From the NCBI RefSeq assembly GCF_003217495.1, contig NZ_QJSW01000014.1:1-64000 (forward strand): a DNA stretch of 64,000 nt, given 5' to 3'. This DNA is from Paenibacillus barcinonensis. Lineage in GTDB: Bacteria; Bacillota; Bacilli; Paenibacillales; Paenibacillaceae. This document shows positions 34,119 through 43,299 of the stretch, one piece after another (position 1 is the stretch's first letter; each line of letters starts with the position of its first letter). Both the position numbers and the translations under genes were made by a program. The notes under the pieces were generated by a model. It had not been told where the DNA came from. It did no database searches and was given only the letters and a program-made list of their open reading frames with translations.

Positions 34119-35474
34119 TTGAGTGAAATGACAAACGTAACAAGAGAAACAGCCGATGTAGTCATCGTTGGTGGGGGTCCCGCAGGAATTGCGGCGGCGA
34201 TTGCAGCAGGGAGACAGGGTGTGCGCGTTGTGCTGGTGGAACGCTACGGATTCGTAGGCGGCATGTCAACAGCCGCGATGGTCTATCCGTGGATGACGTT
34301 CCATACCGAGCGGGGCGAGCAGGTTATTCGGGGGATTGCACAGGAGATTGTAGATCGCTTGCAGGCCTGCGGAGGTTCGCCGGGGCATCTGCGGGATACG
34401 GTCGGTTTTGTGCACAGTGTGACACCTTACGATGCTGCTGTCTATCAGGTGGTTGCGGCAGAGATGCTGAAGGAGGCAGGCGTGCGACTGTTATTGCACA
34501 GCTTCGTGGATAGCGTTGCTGTGGTGGGTGACCGACTGGAAGCCGTGCGAGTGACGAGTAAATCTGGTCGGTTGGAGCTTCAGGCGGACATATTTGTGGA
34601 TGCAAGCGGTGATGCGGATGTGGCTGATCTTGCTGGTGCTGCTATAGCGAAGGGAAGGGATGTGGACAGTCAGTCCCAGCCCATGACGATGAAATTTCGC
34701 ATGCGCGGAGTAGACCTTGCGCGTGTCAAGCAGTACATGCAGGAGCACCCGGAGGATTTTTATGAGAAGACACCCTTTGAGGAGCTGGACACGATTCCGT
34801 TAACGGGTGTGAGCGGCTTCTACTCGCACTGGAAGAACGCGGCGATGCCGATTCAACGTGATCAGGTATTATTTTTTACGGGGCCGGCTGAAGATGAGGT
34901 GTTGATTAACTGTACCCGGGTGCAGGGGCTTGATGCCACAAATACGGAGGATTTAACGGTGGCAGAGCAGGAAGGGCGGAAGCAGGTGTTAATGATTGCC
35001 GAATTTCTGCGCCGTGATGTTCCGGGATTTGAGCGGGCTTCCATCTCGGCTGTTGCAACGCAGATCGGTATTCGGGAGTCCAGACGTGTGATCGGGCATT
35101 ATGCGTTGACGCAGGAGGATGTGATTGCAGGGCGTAAGTTCGATGATGTGATCGCCAGAAGTGGCTATCCTGTTGATATTCATGATCCCTCCGGTCAAGG
35201 TGTGACGGCGGCTTTTATCCAAGGTGACGGAGCGTATGATATTCCCTATCGCTGTCTCCTCTCGCAGAATATGAGCAATCTGCTGGCTGCCGGTCGCTGT
35301 ATCTCTACGACACATGAGGCCCATGCGACCACCAGGCTGACCCCAAGCTGTATGGCAACGGGAGAGGCTGCGGGAACAGCCGCCGCTTTGGCAGTGAAGC
35401 TGAAGCTCACTCCTGCGATGCTGCCAATATCACGATTACAGACGGAACTGCGACGCAGCGGCGCAGCGATCTGA
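34119..35474 (+). CDS. FAD-dependent oxidoreductase
   Basis: 451 residues from TTG 34119, with GGGAGAGG six bases upstream. The dinucleotide-binding motif VVIVGGGPAGIAAAIAAGRQ (residues about 12-31) is followed by VERYGFVGGMSTAAMVYP, typical of the FAD-oxidoreductase group with a ConA-like or small-molecule dehydrogenase role. A second conserved part is GRCISTTHEAHATTR near the end. It is separated from the sugar permeases by a 190-bp purine-rich gap but has the same direction, so it may be the last gene of that operon. The substrate is unknown. A sugar or sugar-alcohol derivative is a guess from context only. Confidence 0.85.
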   Translation: MSEMTNVTRETADVVIVGGGPAGIAAAIAAGRQGVRVVLVERYGFVGGMSTAAMVYPWMTFHTERGEQVIRGIAQEIVDRLQACGGSPGHLRDTVGFVHSVTPYDAAVYQVVAAEMLKEAGVRLLLHSFVDSVAVVGDRLEAVRVTSKSGRLELQADIFVDASGDADVADLAGAAIAKGRDVDSQSQPMTMKFRMRGVDLARVKQYMQEHPEDFYEKTPFEELDTIPLTGVSGFYSHWKNAAMPIQRDQVLFFTGPAEDEVLINCTRVQGLDATNTEDLTVAEQEGRKQVLMIAEFLRRDVPGFERASISAVATQIGIRESRRVIGHYALTQEDVIAGRKFDDVIARSGYPVDIHDPSGQGVTAAFIQGDGAYDIPYRCLLSQNMSNLLAAGRCISTTHEAHATTRLTPSCMATGEAAGTAAALAVKLKLTPAMLPISRLQTELRRSGAAI

Positions 35475-36091
35475 GTGAGTATGACATGCAAACAGGATAA
35501 ACCATGAGGAAGGGCGAGAGGTTGGAGGGACGGAGCGGGAATAGATAAAGAACGAAGGAAAGGAACCGGAGATAGACGGAATGAAGGGTGTGAAGCAAGG
35601 AATGAAGGAAGCCGCGAAATAGAAAAACAGCGAAAGCGAGCAGGAACGAGTGAAGAGAGGGAGGCGGGGATTACAGGGAGGAACACGGGAAGAAATGCAG
35701 GAAAGGTATGTGAGGGATCAATAGGAAGGATCAATAGGAAGAATCTGATGAAGCGAAGGAGTGATATGAACTCGCGCCCGAGGTCAGATGGATCATATTG
35801 GGGGGACTAACGAGGCTGAGTGAAGGAGCAGGCATCGTAAGGAATCAGGAGTAATTGGTGCTGTAAATCTAACGATCCCCAGTGATGCTATTTGCTGAGA
35901 GGGCTTCTGATGGAGTGAAAAGTGGCCTGAATCGGCAAAATAAGCTCCCCACGGATCGTTAGAACTGAACATGTCTCGAAAATGGCTAAATAAGGTCATC
36001 TGAGATCGTTAGCGCTAAATGCGTCTGCTGCCTGCGCCTGCGGCTCCTGCTCCACCCACATACACAAGCGCAAAGCGACAACGTGTATTCC
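35475..36091. other. Gene-free stretch, purine-rich then repeat-bearing
   Basis: No supported gene. 35500-35760 is strongly purine-rich on the plus strand (many GAAGG/GAGAG words), like the gap at 33930-34118. 35869-36012 holds three copies of a short repeat (separate entry). I see no clear terminator for either flanking gene. Confidence 0.6.
35869..36012. repeat. Three diverged copies of a ~31-nt palindromic-type repeat
   Basis: The unit reads roughly GGCNAAATAAG...GATCGTTAG. Copy 1 is inverted (35869-35901), copies 2 and 3 are direct (35933-35962 and 35983-36012, exactly 50 bp apart). Copies 1 and 2 form an inverted pair with GGATCGTTAGA ends. It resembles a dispersed intergenic repeat. 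Only these copies are seen in the window. Confidence 0.65.
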
Positions 36092-36742
36092 CTAGTTCAT
36101 ACGTGCTTCAAGCCTTCTTGCAACGATGGAAAGGGAGTAGTTGATGATAAAATACAGCACTGCTGCCAGCAGTAGCGCCGGAATCACATAATCGAAGCTT
36201 TGACCGCCGAGAATCTGCACATTGCGCATCAACTCCGGCAGGGAAATGATGATCGCCAGTGACGTATCCTTGAGCAGTGAGATGAACTGGCTGACCATTG
36301 GCGGTGACATGCGGCGCAGGGCCTGTGGCATAATGATGCCGCCGAGTGTCTGCATGTAGCTCAGACCAGAGGAACGGGCAGCTTCCACCTGACCGCGTTC
36401 TACTGACTTGAGTCCGCTTCGCACAATTTCTGCGATCATCGCTCCTTCGAACAGACTTAGCCCCACGACTGTGGACCAGAAAACAGACATTTTAATGCCA
36501 AGCTGGGGGAGTACGATATGGATGAAAAAGATGATTAGCAGCAATGGCAGGTTTCGAATGGTGTCCACGATGACAGCGACAATCTGCGAGATTACGGGAA
36601 TGCGTGTATAACGTAGCGTACCGAGCAGTGTACCCAGTGCAAAGCTAATAACAATGGATAATCCCGCGACTTGAAGGGTCACCCAGAATCCTTGCAACAG
36701 GAAGCGAAGGTTAGGCCATTCATAGGCCCCGCTAAAGTCCAT
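36092..36742 (-). CDS. Polar amino-acid ABC importer permease 2
   Basis: 216 residues, four to five membrane segments, HisM/GlnP family. The ATPase contact loop QVEAARSSGLSYMQTLGGII and the IRNLPLLLIIFF segment are typical. GGAGG lies ten bases before ATG. It is the last gene of a four-gene minus-strand operon (ATPase, binding protein, permease, permease) and pairs with the permease at 36908-37630. Confidence 0.92.
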   Translation of the reverse strand: MDFSGAYEWPNLRFLLQGFWVTLQVAGLSIVISFALGTLLGTLRYTRIPVISQIVAVIVDTIRNLPLLLIIFFIHIVLPQLGIKMSVFWSTVVGLSLFEGAMIAEIVRSGLKSVERGQVEAARSSGLSYMQTLGGIIMPQALRRMSPPMVSQFISLLKDTSLAIIISLPELMRNVQILGGQSFDYVIPALLLAAVLYFIINYSLSIVARRLEARMN

Positions 36743-36907
36743 ACATCAGATGCCTCCTTCGGTGAGCGATATAAATTGCAATGAGCGCTGAAGTTACAGT
36801 TCCCATGGTGAGTAGTGTAATACAACAGATTGCAGCGTATGAACGGTATACCGATGCCAGTCACACGGTCGGGTCGAATGACGTTCAGTGATTGGAGAGT
36901 AGCCAGC

Positions 36908-37630
36908 TTATATCGTAACCTGCCCGGCGGGCTTGTTCTTTCCGGGTTTGCCCTTCGGTTTGCGGGCCTCGGCATCACTTTGTCCAAATTTGCGTTCCAT
37001 ATAATGCACCAGAAAGCTAAGCGGTAAGGTCAGCGTCAGATAGAATAGGGCAACAATGGTGTATACACTTAACGGCTGGAACGTATCCGAGTTCACAATG
37101 TCGGCAAAATACATCAAGTCCATGCCGGCTACAACCGCCAGAATGGAAGAGTTTTTGACCAGATTAATGAATTGATTGCCAATGGAGGGCAGTACAATTT
37201 TGATGGCCTGCGGCAGAATGACCAGGTTCATGGCCTGTATATAGGACAGCCCCGAGGAGCGTGCGGCTTCCAGTTGTCCGCGAGGTACGGTCTGAATACC
37301 TGCCCGAATGGCCTCTGCGATGAAAACGGCCGTGTAGATGGTCAACCCCAGTGTTCCTGAAACAAATCCATCCAGGGATATGCCGAGCGCAGGCAGTCCA
37401 AGGTAAAAGAAGAACACAACCAGCAGCAATGGAATATTGCGAATGAATTCAACAAAAGCTGTACCGAACCAATTCAGAGGTTTGACCGGAGCGATGCGAA
37501 AAATAGCGAGAATAGCTCCCAGCACAAAGCTGCCGATCAGGGCCATCACACTTACTTGAATCGTGTTCAGAAACCCTTCGATGAATCGGTCGGAGTGCCT
37601 GAACAGTACGCTAAAATCCAATGTACCCAT
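36908..37630 (-). CDS. Polar amino-acid ABC importer permease 1
   Basis: About 240 residues from ATG 37630 (start MGTLDFSVLF). An in-frame start at 37690 lies within the intergenic hairpin and is less likely. RGQLEAARSSGLSYIQAMNL is the EAA loop and FIRNIPLLLVVFF the conserved membrane part. The C-terminus is a Lys/Pro-rich tail (RKPKGKPGKNKPAG). It lies between the binding-protein gene and permease 2 in the operon. Confidence 0.9.
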   Translation of the reverse strand: MGTLDFSVLFRHSDRFIEGFLNTIQVSVMALIGSFVLGAILAIFRIAPVKPLNWFGTAFVEFIRNIPLLLVVFFFYLGLPALGISLDGFVSGTLGLTIYTAVFIAEAIRAGIQTVPRGQLEAARSSGLSYIQAMNLVILPQAIKIVLPSIGNQFINLVKNSSILAVVAGMDLMYFADIVNSDTFQPLSVYTIVALFYLTLTLPLSFLVHYMERKFGQSDAEARKPKGKPGKNKPAGQVTI

Positions 37631-37673
37631 AACAAGAGCCCCCGTTCTCCAGGTGTGAAAATAAAACAACAGC

Positions 37674-37712
37674 GCATCTGCTGTATGCATATCTCTCGCA
37701 TACGGCAGATGC
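37674..37712 (-). promoter_or_regulatory. Intercistronic hairpin between binding protein and permease genes
   Basis: A 15-bp stem (37674-37688 with 37698-37712, one G-T pair) with a 9-nt loop and no T tract. It lies after the binding-protein gene, where such stems protect the upstream message and lower downstream expression. That role is inferred. Confidence 0.6.
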
Positions 37713-37875
37713 TTGCAGGTGCATAGTGCGTGTCAGACCAGTATAGACTCGCTTATCATCAGATTAAGCGACAGCCTGATGTCAGAAGGTCCAATTGTTC
37801 TCCCATCATTAGACGCATAGAAACGCCAGCAGCAGGATGTATATCCAAAGTCAGCAGTAGACTGTCCTTTGAACG

Positions 37876-38724
37876 TTACTCGGGCTTGCTGCCAAGCCAC
37901 TTCTCATGCAGCGTGTCGTATTCGCCACTGTCCTTCAGCTCCTTCAGCATTTTGTTAACCTCTTCGACAAAGGCCGTGTCGCCTTTGCGAATAGCCATGC
38001 CGTAAGGCTCACTGGTAAAGTTGCCGCCAACCAGCTTGTAATTGTTGTCCGTCTGCTGCATGCCGATCAGAATGATGTTGTCGGTCGTCAGGGCTTCACC
38101 TTTACCTGCTTTCAGTGCGGTGAAGGCATCCTGATAATTATCGAACTCCAGCACATCGGCCTTCGGTGCCTTTTCGCGAATATTTTGTGCCGACGTGGAG
38201 CCTTTCACGGCAAGCACCTTTACACCATCCAGGCTCTCCAGCCCGGTGATGTCACTATCATTTTTTACCAGCAAGGATTGCCCTGCCTCAAAATATACAT
38301 CACTGAAATCAACCTGCTCCTTACGCTCATCCGTAATGGTCATCGTGGCAATGATAATGTCGATATCTCCATTTTGCAGCATCGGAATACGTGTTTTGGA
38401 TGTGACTTCCTTCAGCTCAACCTTCGTTTCATCGCCCAGAATCTGCTTGGCGAGCGCCTTGGCTATATCAATATCGAAGCCTTCCACATCCCCGCTTGCC
38501 GGGTCCTTCAGTCCGAATAATTTGGTATCGTATTTTACACCAGCAATAAGCTTGCCGCGATCCTTGATCTGCTCGATCGTTCCTTTGGCTTGTGCATCGC
38601 CCCCGCCACTTGCAGAAGGTGTATCTGTGCCTGAGTTACAGCCTGACAGAACAAGTGAGAGCATAAGGACCAACATAATCGTCAATGATGGCCATTTCAA
38701 TTTATTATTCAGTTGCATCAACAT
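37876..38724 (-). CDS. Glutamate/polar amino-acid binding lipoprotein
   Basis: 282 residues. The signal peptide ends in LSGC (Cys about 29), giving a lipid-anchored protein. The mature part is a family 3 solute-binding protein (KGTIEQIKDRGKLIAGVKYD, GFDIDIAKALAKQILGD, ATMTITDERKEQVDFSDVYF) most like glutamate/glutamine binders such as GlnH. GAAAGGGG lies five bases before ATG 38724. It is in an operon with the ATPase (38770) upstream and two permeases downstream. Confidence 0.92.
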   Translation of the reverse strand: MLMQLNNKLKWPSLTIMLVLMLSLVLSGCNSGTDTPSASGGGDAQAKGTIEQIKDRGKLIAGVKYDTKLFGLKDPASGDVEGFDIDIAKALAKQILGDETKVELKEVTSKTRIPMLQNGDIDIIIATMTITDERKEQVDFSDVYFEAGQSLLVKNDSDITGLESLDGVKVLAVKGSTSAQNIREKAPKADVLEFDNYQDAFTALKAGKGEALTTDNIILIGMQQTDNNYKLVGGNFTSEPYGMAIRKGDTAFVEEVNKMLKELKDSGEYDTLHEKWLGSKPE

Positions 38725-38769
38725 AAGACCCCTTTCGCAATGAGATTAACATCCTGATCAATGAAAAAA

Positions 38770-39504
38770 TTAATGATGGATTAAACGACTAAGGAACTGC
38801 TGTGCTCTTTCTTCTCGGGGATTGTCAAAAAACTCTGCCGCAGAAGCTTCCTCCACAATCCGACCCTCATCCATGAAAATAACCCGGTCGGCCACCTCGC
38901 GGGCAAAGCCCATCTCATGTGTAACAACAACCATAGTCATACCGTTGTGAGCCAGGGAACGCATGACATCAAGCACCTCCCCGATCATCTCTGGATCAAG
39001 GGCTGAAGTGGGTTCGTCAAAAAGCATAATTTTGGGCTCCATCGCGAGTCCCCTTGCAATGGCTACACGCTGCTGCTGTCCGCCGGACAACTGGGAAGGG
39101 TAGCTGTCTGCTTTATCGGCAATACCGACGCGCTCCAGATATTTCATGGCGGTTGCTGCTGCTTGGGCTTTGGGTTGTTTGCGTACCTTGACGGGTGCAA
39201 GAGTGATGTTGTCGATGACTTTTTTGTGGGGATACAGATTGAAATGCTGAAACACCATGCCGATGTCGCGGCGGAAGAGGTTGATATCCACCTTTTTCTG
39301 ATGTAAGGGGATGCCGCTGACGATGAGTTCGCCATCGCTGATGGCTTCGAGTCGGTTGATACAGCGGAGCAGTGTGCTTTTGCCAGAGCCTGAGGGTCCG
39401 ATAATGACCACGACCTCTCCTTCTTCAATACGAAGATGAATATCTTTGAGAACGTGGAAATGACCAAAATGCTTTTGGACACTTTTGAATTCAATCAAGA
39501 ACAC
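38770..39504 (-). CDS. glnQ: Polar amino-acid ABC importer ATPase
   Basis: About 244 residues. Walker A IGPSGSGKST, Q-loop FQHFNLYPHK, signature LSGGQQQRVAIARGLAM, Walker B MLFDEPTSALDPE and switch His VTHEMGF are complete. The start GTG 39504 is about seven bases after AAAGGG; GTG 39510 and TTG 39498 are alternatives. First gene of the operon, with a promoter at 39569-39597. GlnQ-type naming follows the subfamily, not a proven substrate. Confidence 0.92.
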   Translation of the reverse strand: MFLIEFKSVQKHFGHFHVLKDIHLRIEEGEVVVIIGPSGSGKSTLLRCINRLEAISDGELIVSGIPLHQKKVDINLFRRDIGMVFQHFNLYPHKKVIDNITLAPVKVRKQPKAQAAATAMKYLERVGIADKADSYPSQLSGGQQQRVAIARGLAMEPKIMLFDEPTSALDPEMIGEVLDVMRSLAHNGMTMVVVTHEMGFAREVADRVIFMDEGRIVEEASAAEFFDNPREERAQQFLSRLIHH

Positions 39505-39510
39505 ACACAC

Positions 39511-39885
39511 CCTTTCTGCAATGAGGATTAAAAGGAATAAAAAGTAAATATTGCAAAGTAGTTATTTAATCATACATAGTCATCCTGCTAATAGCAATTA
39601 GTCTGTGATAAAACATGACATAAGTAATGGTTTTTATAGGGCTATAGCCATTAAATGCGTAATATATATGTTAGGTGAATGAAAGACTTATGACGAATCC
39701 TGACAGAAAATTGAATCAATAGTTCTAGGGCGTGTCTTGAAACCTACTGAAGTGCATTTAACCTATAAATAACAAATAACATCAAGTTCACCCTGTAGAT
39801 GGCAAGAAAGCTCAACCTAGCACCATAATACCGTTGATATGATGGATGGAACGATAGAACCATAGTAGAGAGGATGATTGGCACC
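39511..39885. other. Divergent promoter region between glutamate importer and GH28 gene
   Basis: No gene. It contains the minus-strand promoter (39569-39597) and AT-rich sequence. I could not fix a plus-strand promoter for the GH28 gene. Confidence 0.6.
39569..39597 (-). promoter_or_regulatory. Promoter of the glutamate importer operon
   Basis: On the minus strand TTGCTA (39592-39597), a 17-bp spacer and TATGAT (39569-39574), about 65 bp before the ATPase start. Confidence 0.5.
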
Positions 39886-41499
39886 ATGAATATATATCAA
39901 TCCCCGATGTCGGCAGGATCAGGCAGCGTATCTGATCTGCAAGCTTATGAAGTGACGCTGCCCGTTATTCCTGAACGTGAATATCACATTACGGAGTATG
40001 GTGCTGTTGGAGATGGGATTACGGATAATACAGAGGCATTTCGCCTTGTTATAGCTGCATGTGCAGACGCGGGTGGCGGTAGAATTATCATTCCCGCCGG
40101 AGTATGGCTCACGGGACCCATTGTGCTTCGCAGCCGGATTGAACTGCATGTAGAAGCCGGTGCTCTGGTCACCTTCAGCCGGAATTTCGACCAGTATCCG
40201 CTTATCGCATCAAGCTTTGAAGGCTGGCAAGCTGTGCGCTGTCAATCTCCCATTGATGCTGACGGACTCGAAGATATTGCGATTACCGGGGAAGGAATCT
40301 GGGATGGGGGCGGTGAAGCCTGGCGTCCGGTTAAGCGCTCCAAAATGACAGCTGGCCAGTGGAAGAGATTGCTTGCCACGGGTGGGGTTGTAGAGCAGTC
40401 CGGCTCAGATGAACAAATCTGGTGGCCTTCCCAATCTGCACTTGATGGTGCAGTGCTTGCCGAGAAGCTGCATCGGGATAGGGTCCGTGATGCTGCTGCG
40501 TATCAGGACATTCGGGATTTCCTGCGTCCAAACATGGTCAGTCTGCGCCGATGCACACGGGTACTGCTGGACGGGCCTACGTTCCAGAACTCCCCTGCCT
40601 GGAATCTGCATCCTTGGGCATGTCAGCATGTAACGATTCGTAATGTGAGTGTGCGCAACCCATGGTTTTCCCAGAACGGAGACGGGCTTGATATTGAATC
40701 CTGTCGCCATGTTCTGGTGGAGCAAAGTGTATTTGATGTTGGTGATGATGCAATCTGCATGAAGTCAGGCAAGGATGCGGAGGGACGTGAGCTTGGACTG
40801 CCTTCAGAATATGTCACGATTCGGGATTGCACGGTGTACCATGGTCATGGTGGCTTTGTTATCGGAAGTGAGATGTCAGGCGGAGTCCGGCATGTACGAG
40901 TTATGGATTGTACGTTTATCGGTACGGACATTGGTTTGCGCTTCAAGAGCGCACGCGGACGCGGAGGTGTGGTGGAGGATATTCAGATCGAGCGTATCTA
41001 TATGAAAGACATCATTATGGAAGCGATCTCGTTTTCCTTTTTCTACGCCAATCAGGAGGGCTCTGCACGGGGTGGTGATCTGGCACAGGAGGTTAGTGAA
41101 GAGACACCAATCTTCAGAGATATTCGAATCTCGGATGTGGTCTGTGCTGGTGCCGATACGGCTCTGTTTGTAAGTGGTCTGCCAGAGATGCCGCTGGACA
41201 GCGTGAGTATTGAAGGTTATAGCGTAGAGTCTCGCACTGGTGTTCAATGTGCCCAGGCAAAACATTTGCAGATTACGAATCTTCAGGCTCGTATTATGGA
41301 AGGCCCGCTGATTCATTTGCACAATTGCAAGGGTGCAGCACTGGAGGGCATTCATGGCGTGGGAGCTGATGGCAAGCTGCTGCTGGTAAGCGGGCTTGAT
41401 TCGGCAGGAATTGTATGCCGGGAAGGTGATGCAGATACCGAAGGTCGGCAGATCTCGGTGGGGCCGGAAGTCAGAAATGGAGTTATTATTCGCAGATAA
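39886..41499 (+). CDS. Glycoside hydrolase family 28 (polygalacturonase-like)
   Basis: ATG 39886 fits the AGAGAGGA site; ATG 39874 touches it. About 537 residues, with no signal peptide, so it acts inside the cell on imported oligosaccharides. The right-handed beta-helix begins after EYHITEYGAVGDGITDNTEA (EYHITEYGAVGDG). Active-site motifs are NGDGLDIES, VGDDAICMKSG, GHGGFVIGSEM and RFKSARGRGG, matching NTDG, DD, GHG and RIK of GH28. It likely removes galacturonate or rhamnogalacturonan units. The AraC regulator (41604) is encoded convergently behind it, and the sugar importer at 30-34 kb may bring in its substrate. Confidence 0.9.
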   Translation: MNIYQSPMSAGSGSVSDLQAYEVTLPVIPEREYHITEYGAVGDGITDNTEAFRLVIAACADAGGGRIIIPAGVWLTGPIVLRSRIELHVEAGALVTFSRNFDQYPLIASSFEGWQAVRCQSPIDADGLEDIAITGEGIWDGGGEAWRPVKRSKMTAGQWKRLLATGGVVEQSGSDEQIWWPSQSALDGAVLAEKLHRDRVRDAAAYQDIRDFLRPNMVSLRRCTRVLLDGPTFQNSPAWNLHPWACQHVTIRNVSVRNPWFSQNGDGLDIESCRHVLVEQSVFDVGDDAICMKSGKDAEGRELGLPSEYVTIRDCTVYHGHGGFVIGSEMSGGVRHVRVMDCTFIGTDIGLRFKSARGRGGVVEDIQIERIYMKDIIMEAISFSFFYANQEGSARGGDLAQEVSEETPIFRDIRISDVVCAGADTALFVSGLPEMPLDSVSIEGYSVESRTGVQCAQAKHLQITNLQARIMEGPLIHLHNCKGAALEGIHGVGADGKLLLVSGLDSAGIVCREGDADTEGRQISVGPEVRNGVIIRR

Positions 41500-41603
41500 A
41501 TGCTGATAAGATGTGGATGCACAGCCGCAATCCAGAAGGGAGCGCTTCTCCGTTAGTGGAAGGCGGACCCGCTGGTGCGGCTGTTCTTTGAATGATCTGG
41601 TGT

Positions 41604-42455
41604 TCACCGATGCTCCTTGCGATAACGAAGCGGAGTTGTGCCGGTGACTTGTTTGAATGTTTTGTTAAAATGGGCTGTATGCTCGAAGCCGACCTTCTCG
41701 GCAATGAATTGAACACGTTCTTGTGTCGACAGCAGTCTTCGCTGCGCCTCACGCACACGCACAATCCGCAGGTACTCGCTGAATCGAAAGCCTGTTAGAC
41801 GGCTGAACATGCGGCTTAAATATGAAGGACTGATATAGAAGCGGGCTGCCGTACCTTCCAAGGTTAGCGGTTCCGTATAATGTTGATTTACATAGGTTAC
41901 AATCTCGCTGATTTTGTCCTGCATCGGATGCAGGGAGCCTGGATTGGCTTCTCGTATAACCTCTTGAACCCGATGGATCAGTATAAGCAGTTGAGCCAGC
42001 AGGCTTCGCACAGCAATCTCGTAATGCGGCCGCCGTTCCTTGCATTCCTGCAGCATCTGCCACAGAATACGTTCAATTTCTGGCTGATCGGACTCGGGAA
42101 GTCGCAGCAGACTGGAGCATTCAAAGGGCAGCAGACCGCAGATTCCCAGCTCCATGCCTGTGGCAAAAGCAGGAGAGAAGCCGATGAGTATCCGCTCGAA
42201 GCCAGGCTTGTTACCTTTGGAGGTGGTATGTACATCATGCGGGTTGATAAGCACAAGATCGCCTTTGCGTGCAGGCAGAATCTGTCCATTCATGGAGTAG
42301 ACCCGTTCTCCTTCAAGCAGATAATATAATTCGTAAAAAGGATGGGCATGAGGCTGGGGCATTGCACTCCCGTCATGTCTTCGCATATGTTCAATGGTAA
42401 AGGCATATTCACCGATTCGATATTTGGGGCCAATCCGATCCTCGATGAGACTCAT
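41604..42455 (-). CDS. AraC-family regulator with cupin sensor domain
   Basis: 283 residues. The N-terminal cupin has HAHPFYELYYLLEGERVYSM (HAHPFYELYYLLEG) and GDLVLINPHDVHTT, a sugar-sensing fold of MelR/RhaS type. The C-terminal HTH pair is TLEGTAARFYISPSYLSRMF and FIAEKVGFEHTAHFNKTFKQ, ending TTPLRYRKEHR. It is convergent to the GH28 gene with 100 bp between them, and its target is probably that gene or the sugar system. Confidence 0.88.
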   Translation of the reverse strand: MSLIEDRIGPKYRIGEYAFTIEHMRRHDGSAMPQPHAHPFYELYYLLEGERVYSMNGQILPARKGDLVLINPHDVHTTSKGNKPGFERILIGFSPAFATGMELGICGLLPFECSSLLRLPESDQPEIERILWQMLQECKERRPHYEIAVRSLLAQLLILIHRVQEVIREANPGSLHPMQDKISEIVTYVNQHYTEPLTLEGTAARFYISPSYLSRMFSRLTGFRFSEYLRIVRVREAQRRLLSTQERVQFIAEKVGFEHTAHFNKTFKQVTGTTPLRYRKEHR

Positions 42456-42722
42456 TATGCAGCTCCTCTCTACTCACGATTCAAGTCGCTTCTCAGGTTG
42501 ATATCCATATCATAACGGAAAATTCATATTTTTGTAAACGCTATCATTGGAAGTGGCATGATTTTTGTGATATGCCAATGGATCTGGTAATCGGGGAACC
42601 CGAGGCTAGGAAGTTTGTTGTCAAGGTGACAAATCGGTCATGTTGTTTTAGAGTAAGGAGAGCGAGGTCAGACTCCGGTCCGGGAGCCCCTCGAAAATGA
42701 GTTGGAAGGAAGGAAAGATGTT

Positions 42723-43181
42723 ATGACAACACATGAATTATCACCGCTCGTCGCTGCGCTTGATATGCAGCCGCACGTTGAAGGTGGTTGGTATAAAGAA
42801 GTATGGAAGGCCTCGTACCAGATTCCACAATCCGTTTTGCCAGAAGCTTATTCTGGTCCAAGGTTCTCGGCAACCTCAACCTACTTCCTGTTGCATTCCC
42901 ATGAAGTCTCCGAGTGGCACACCGTGCTGTCGGATGAGCTGTGGCTGTGGCACAGCGGCAGTCCAATTGAGCTGAAGCTGGGTGGCAACGGAGAAAATCC
43001 TGAGCATGAGGAAGTGCTGGTTCTCGGTATGGATATCGCGGCAGGGCAATCTCCGCAAGTGCTGGTTCCTGCGGGAGTGTGGCAAACCGCACGTCCACTG
43101 GGTGATGAGCCGGTGCTGGTTACTTGTGTCGTTGCACCAGGTTTTCACTTCGATGATTTCAAGCTGGTGTCCAAAGGGTAA
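42723..43181 (+). CDS. Cupin-like protein (DUF985 family)
   Basis: ATG 42723 has GGAAGGAAAG upstream; 152 residues. GGWYKEVWKAS, TSTYFLLHSHEVSEWHTVLS (TSTYFLLHSHEVSEWH) and VVAPGFHFDDFKLV are the conserved parts of the single-domain cupin family once called DUF985. Function in bacteria is not established; some relatives act on sugars. Single gene, closed by the terminator at 43206-43249. Confidence 0.82.
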   Translation: MTTHELSPLVAALDMQPHVEGGWYKEVWKASYQIPQSVLPEAYSGPRFSATSTYFLLHSHEVSEWHTVLSDELWLWHSGSPIELKLGGNGENPEHEEVLVLGMDIAAGQSPQVLVPAGVWQTARPLGDEPVLVTCVVAPGFHFDDFKLVSKG

Positions 43182-43205
43182 GCTTATTCCACATGCTTTA
43201 AATAT

Positions 43206-43249
43206 AAAAAATCCCGATTAGATGTATGAGCATCTAATCGGGATTTTTT
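43206..43249. terminator. Bidirectional terminator
   Basis: A perfect 19-bp stem (43206-43224 with 43231-43249), six-base loop, A run on one side and T run on the other. It serves the convergent cupin and aldo/keto reductase genes. Confidence 0.9.
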
Positions 43250-43299
43250 GAGTTGCCTCTATTTCCGCAAGTAAGGAATGATGAGCAGGCTATTCTGGT

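Noticed and set aside
33317..34165. 282-codon minus-strand frame opposite the MalG-type permease
   Set aside because: It is antisense to a clear permease and low in complexity; no domain is visible.
35246..35734. 162-codon minus-strand frame after the FAD oxidoreductase
   Set aside because: It overlaps the end of the oxidoreductase gene and consists of low-complexity Ser/Pro/Leu from the purine-rich tract. No start signal.
35869..36012. CRISPR array
   Set aside because: Only three diverged copies, one inverted, no regular spacers and no cas genes.
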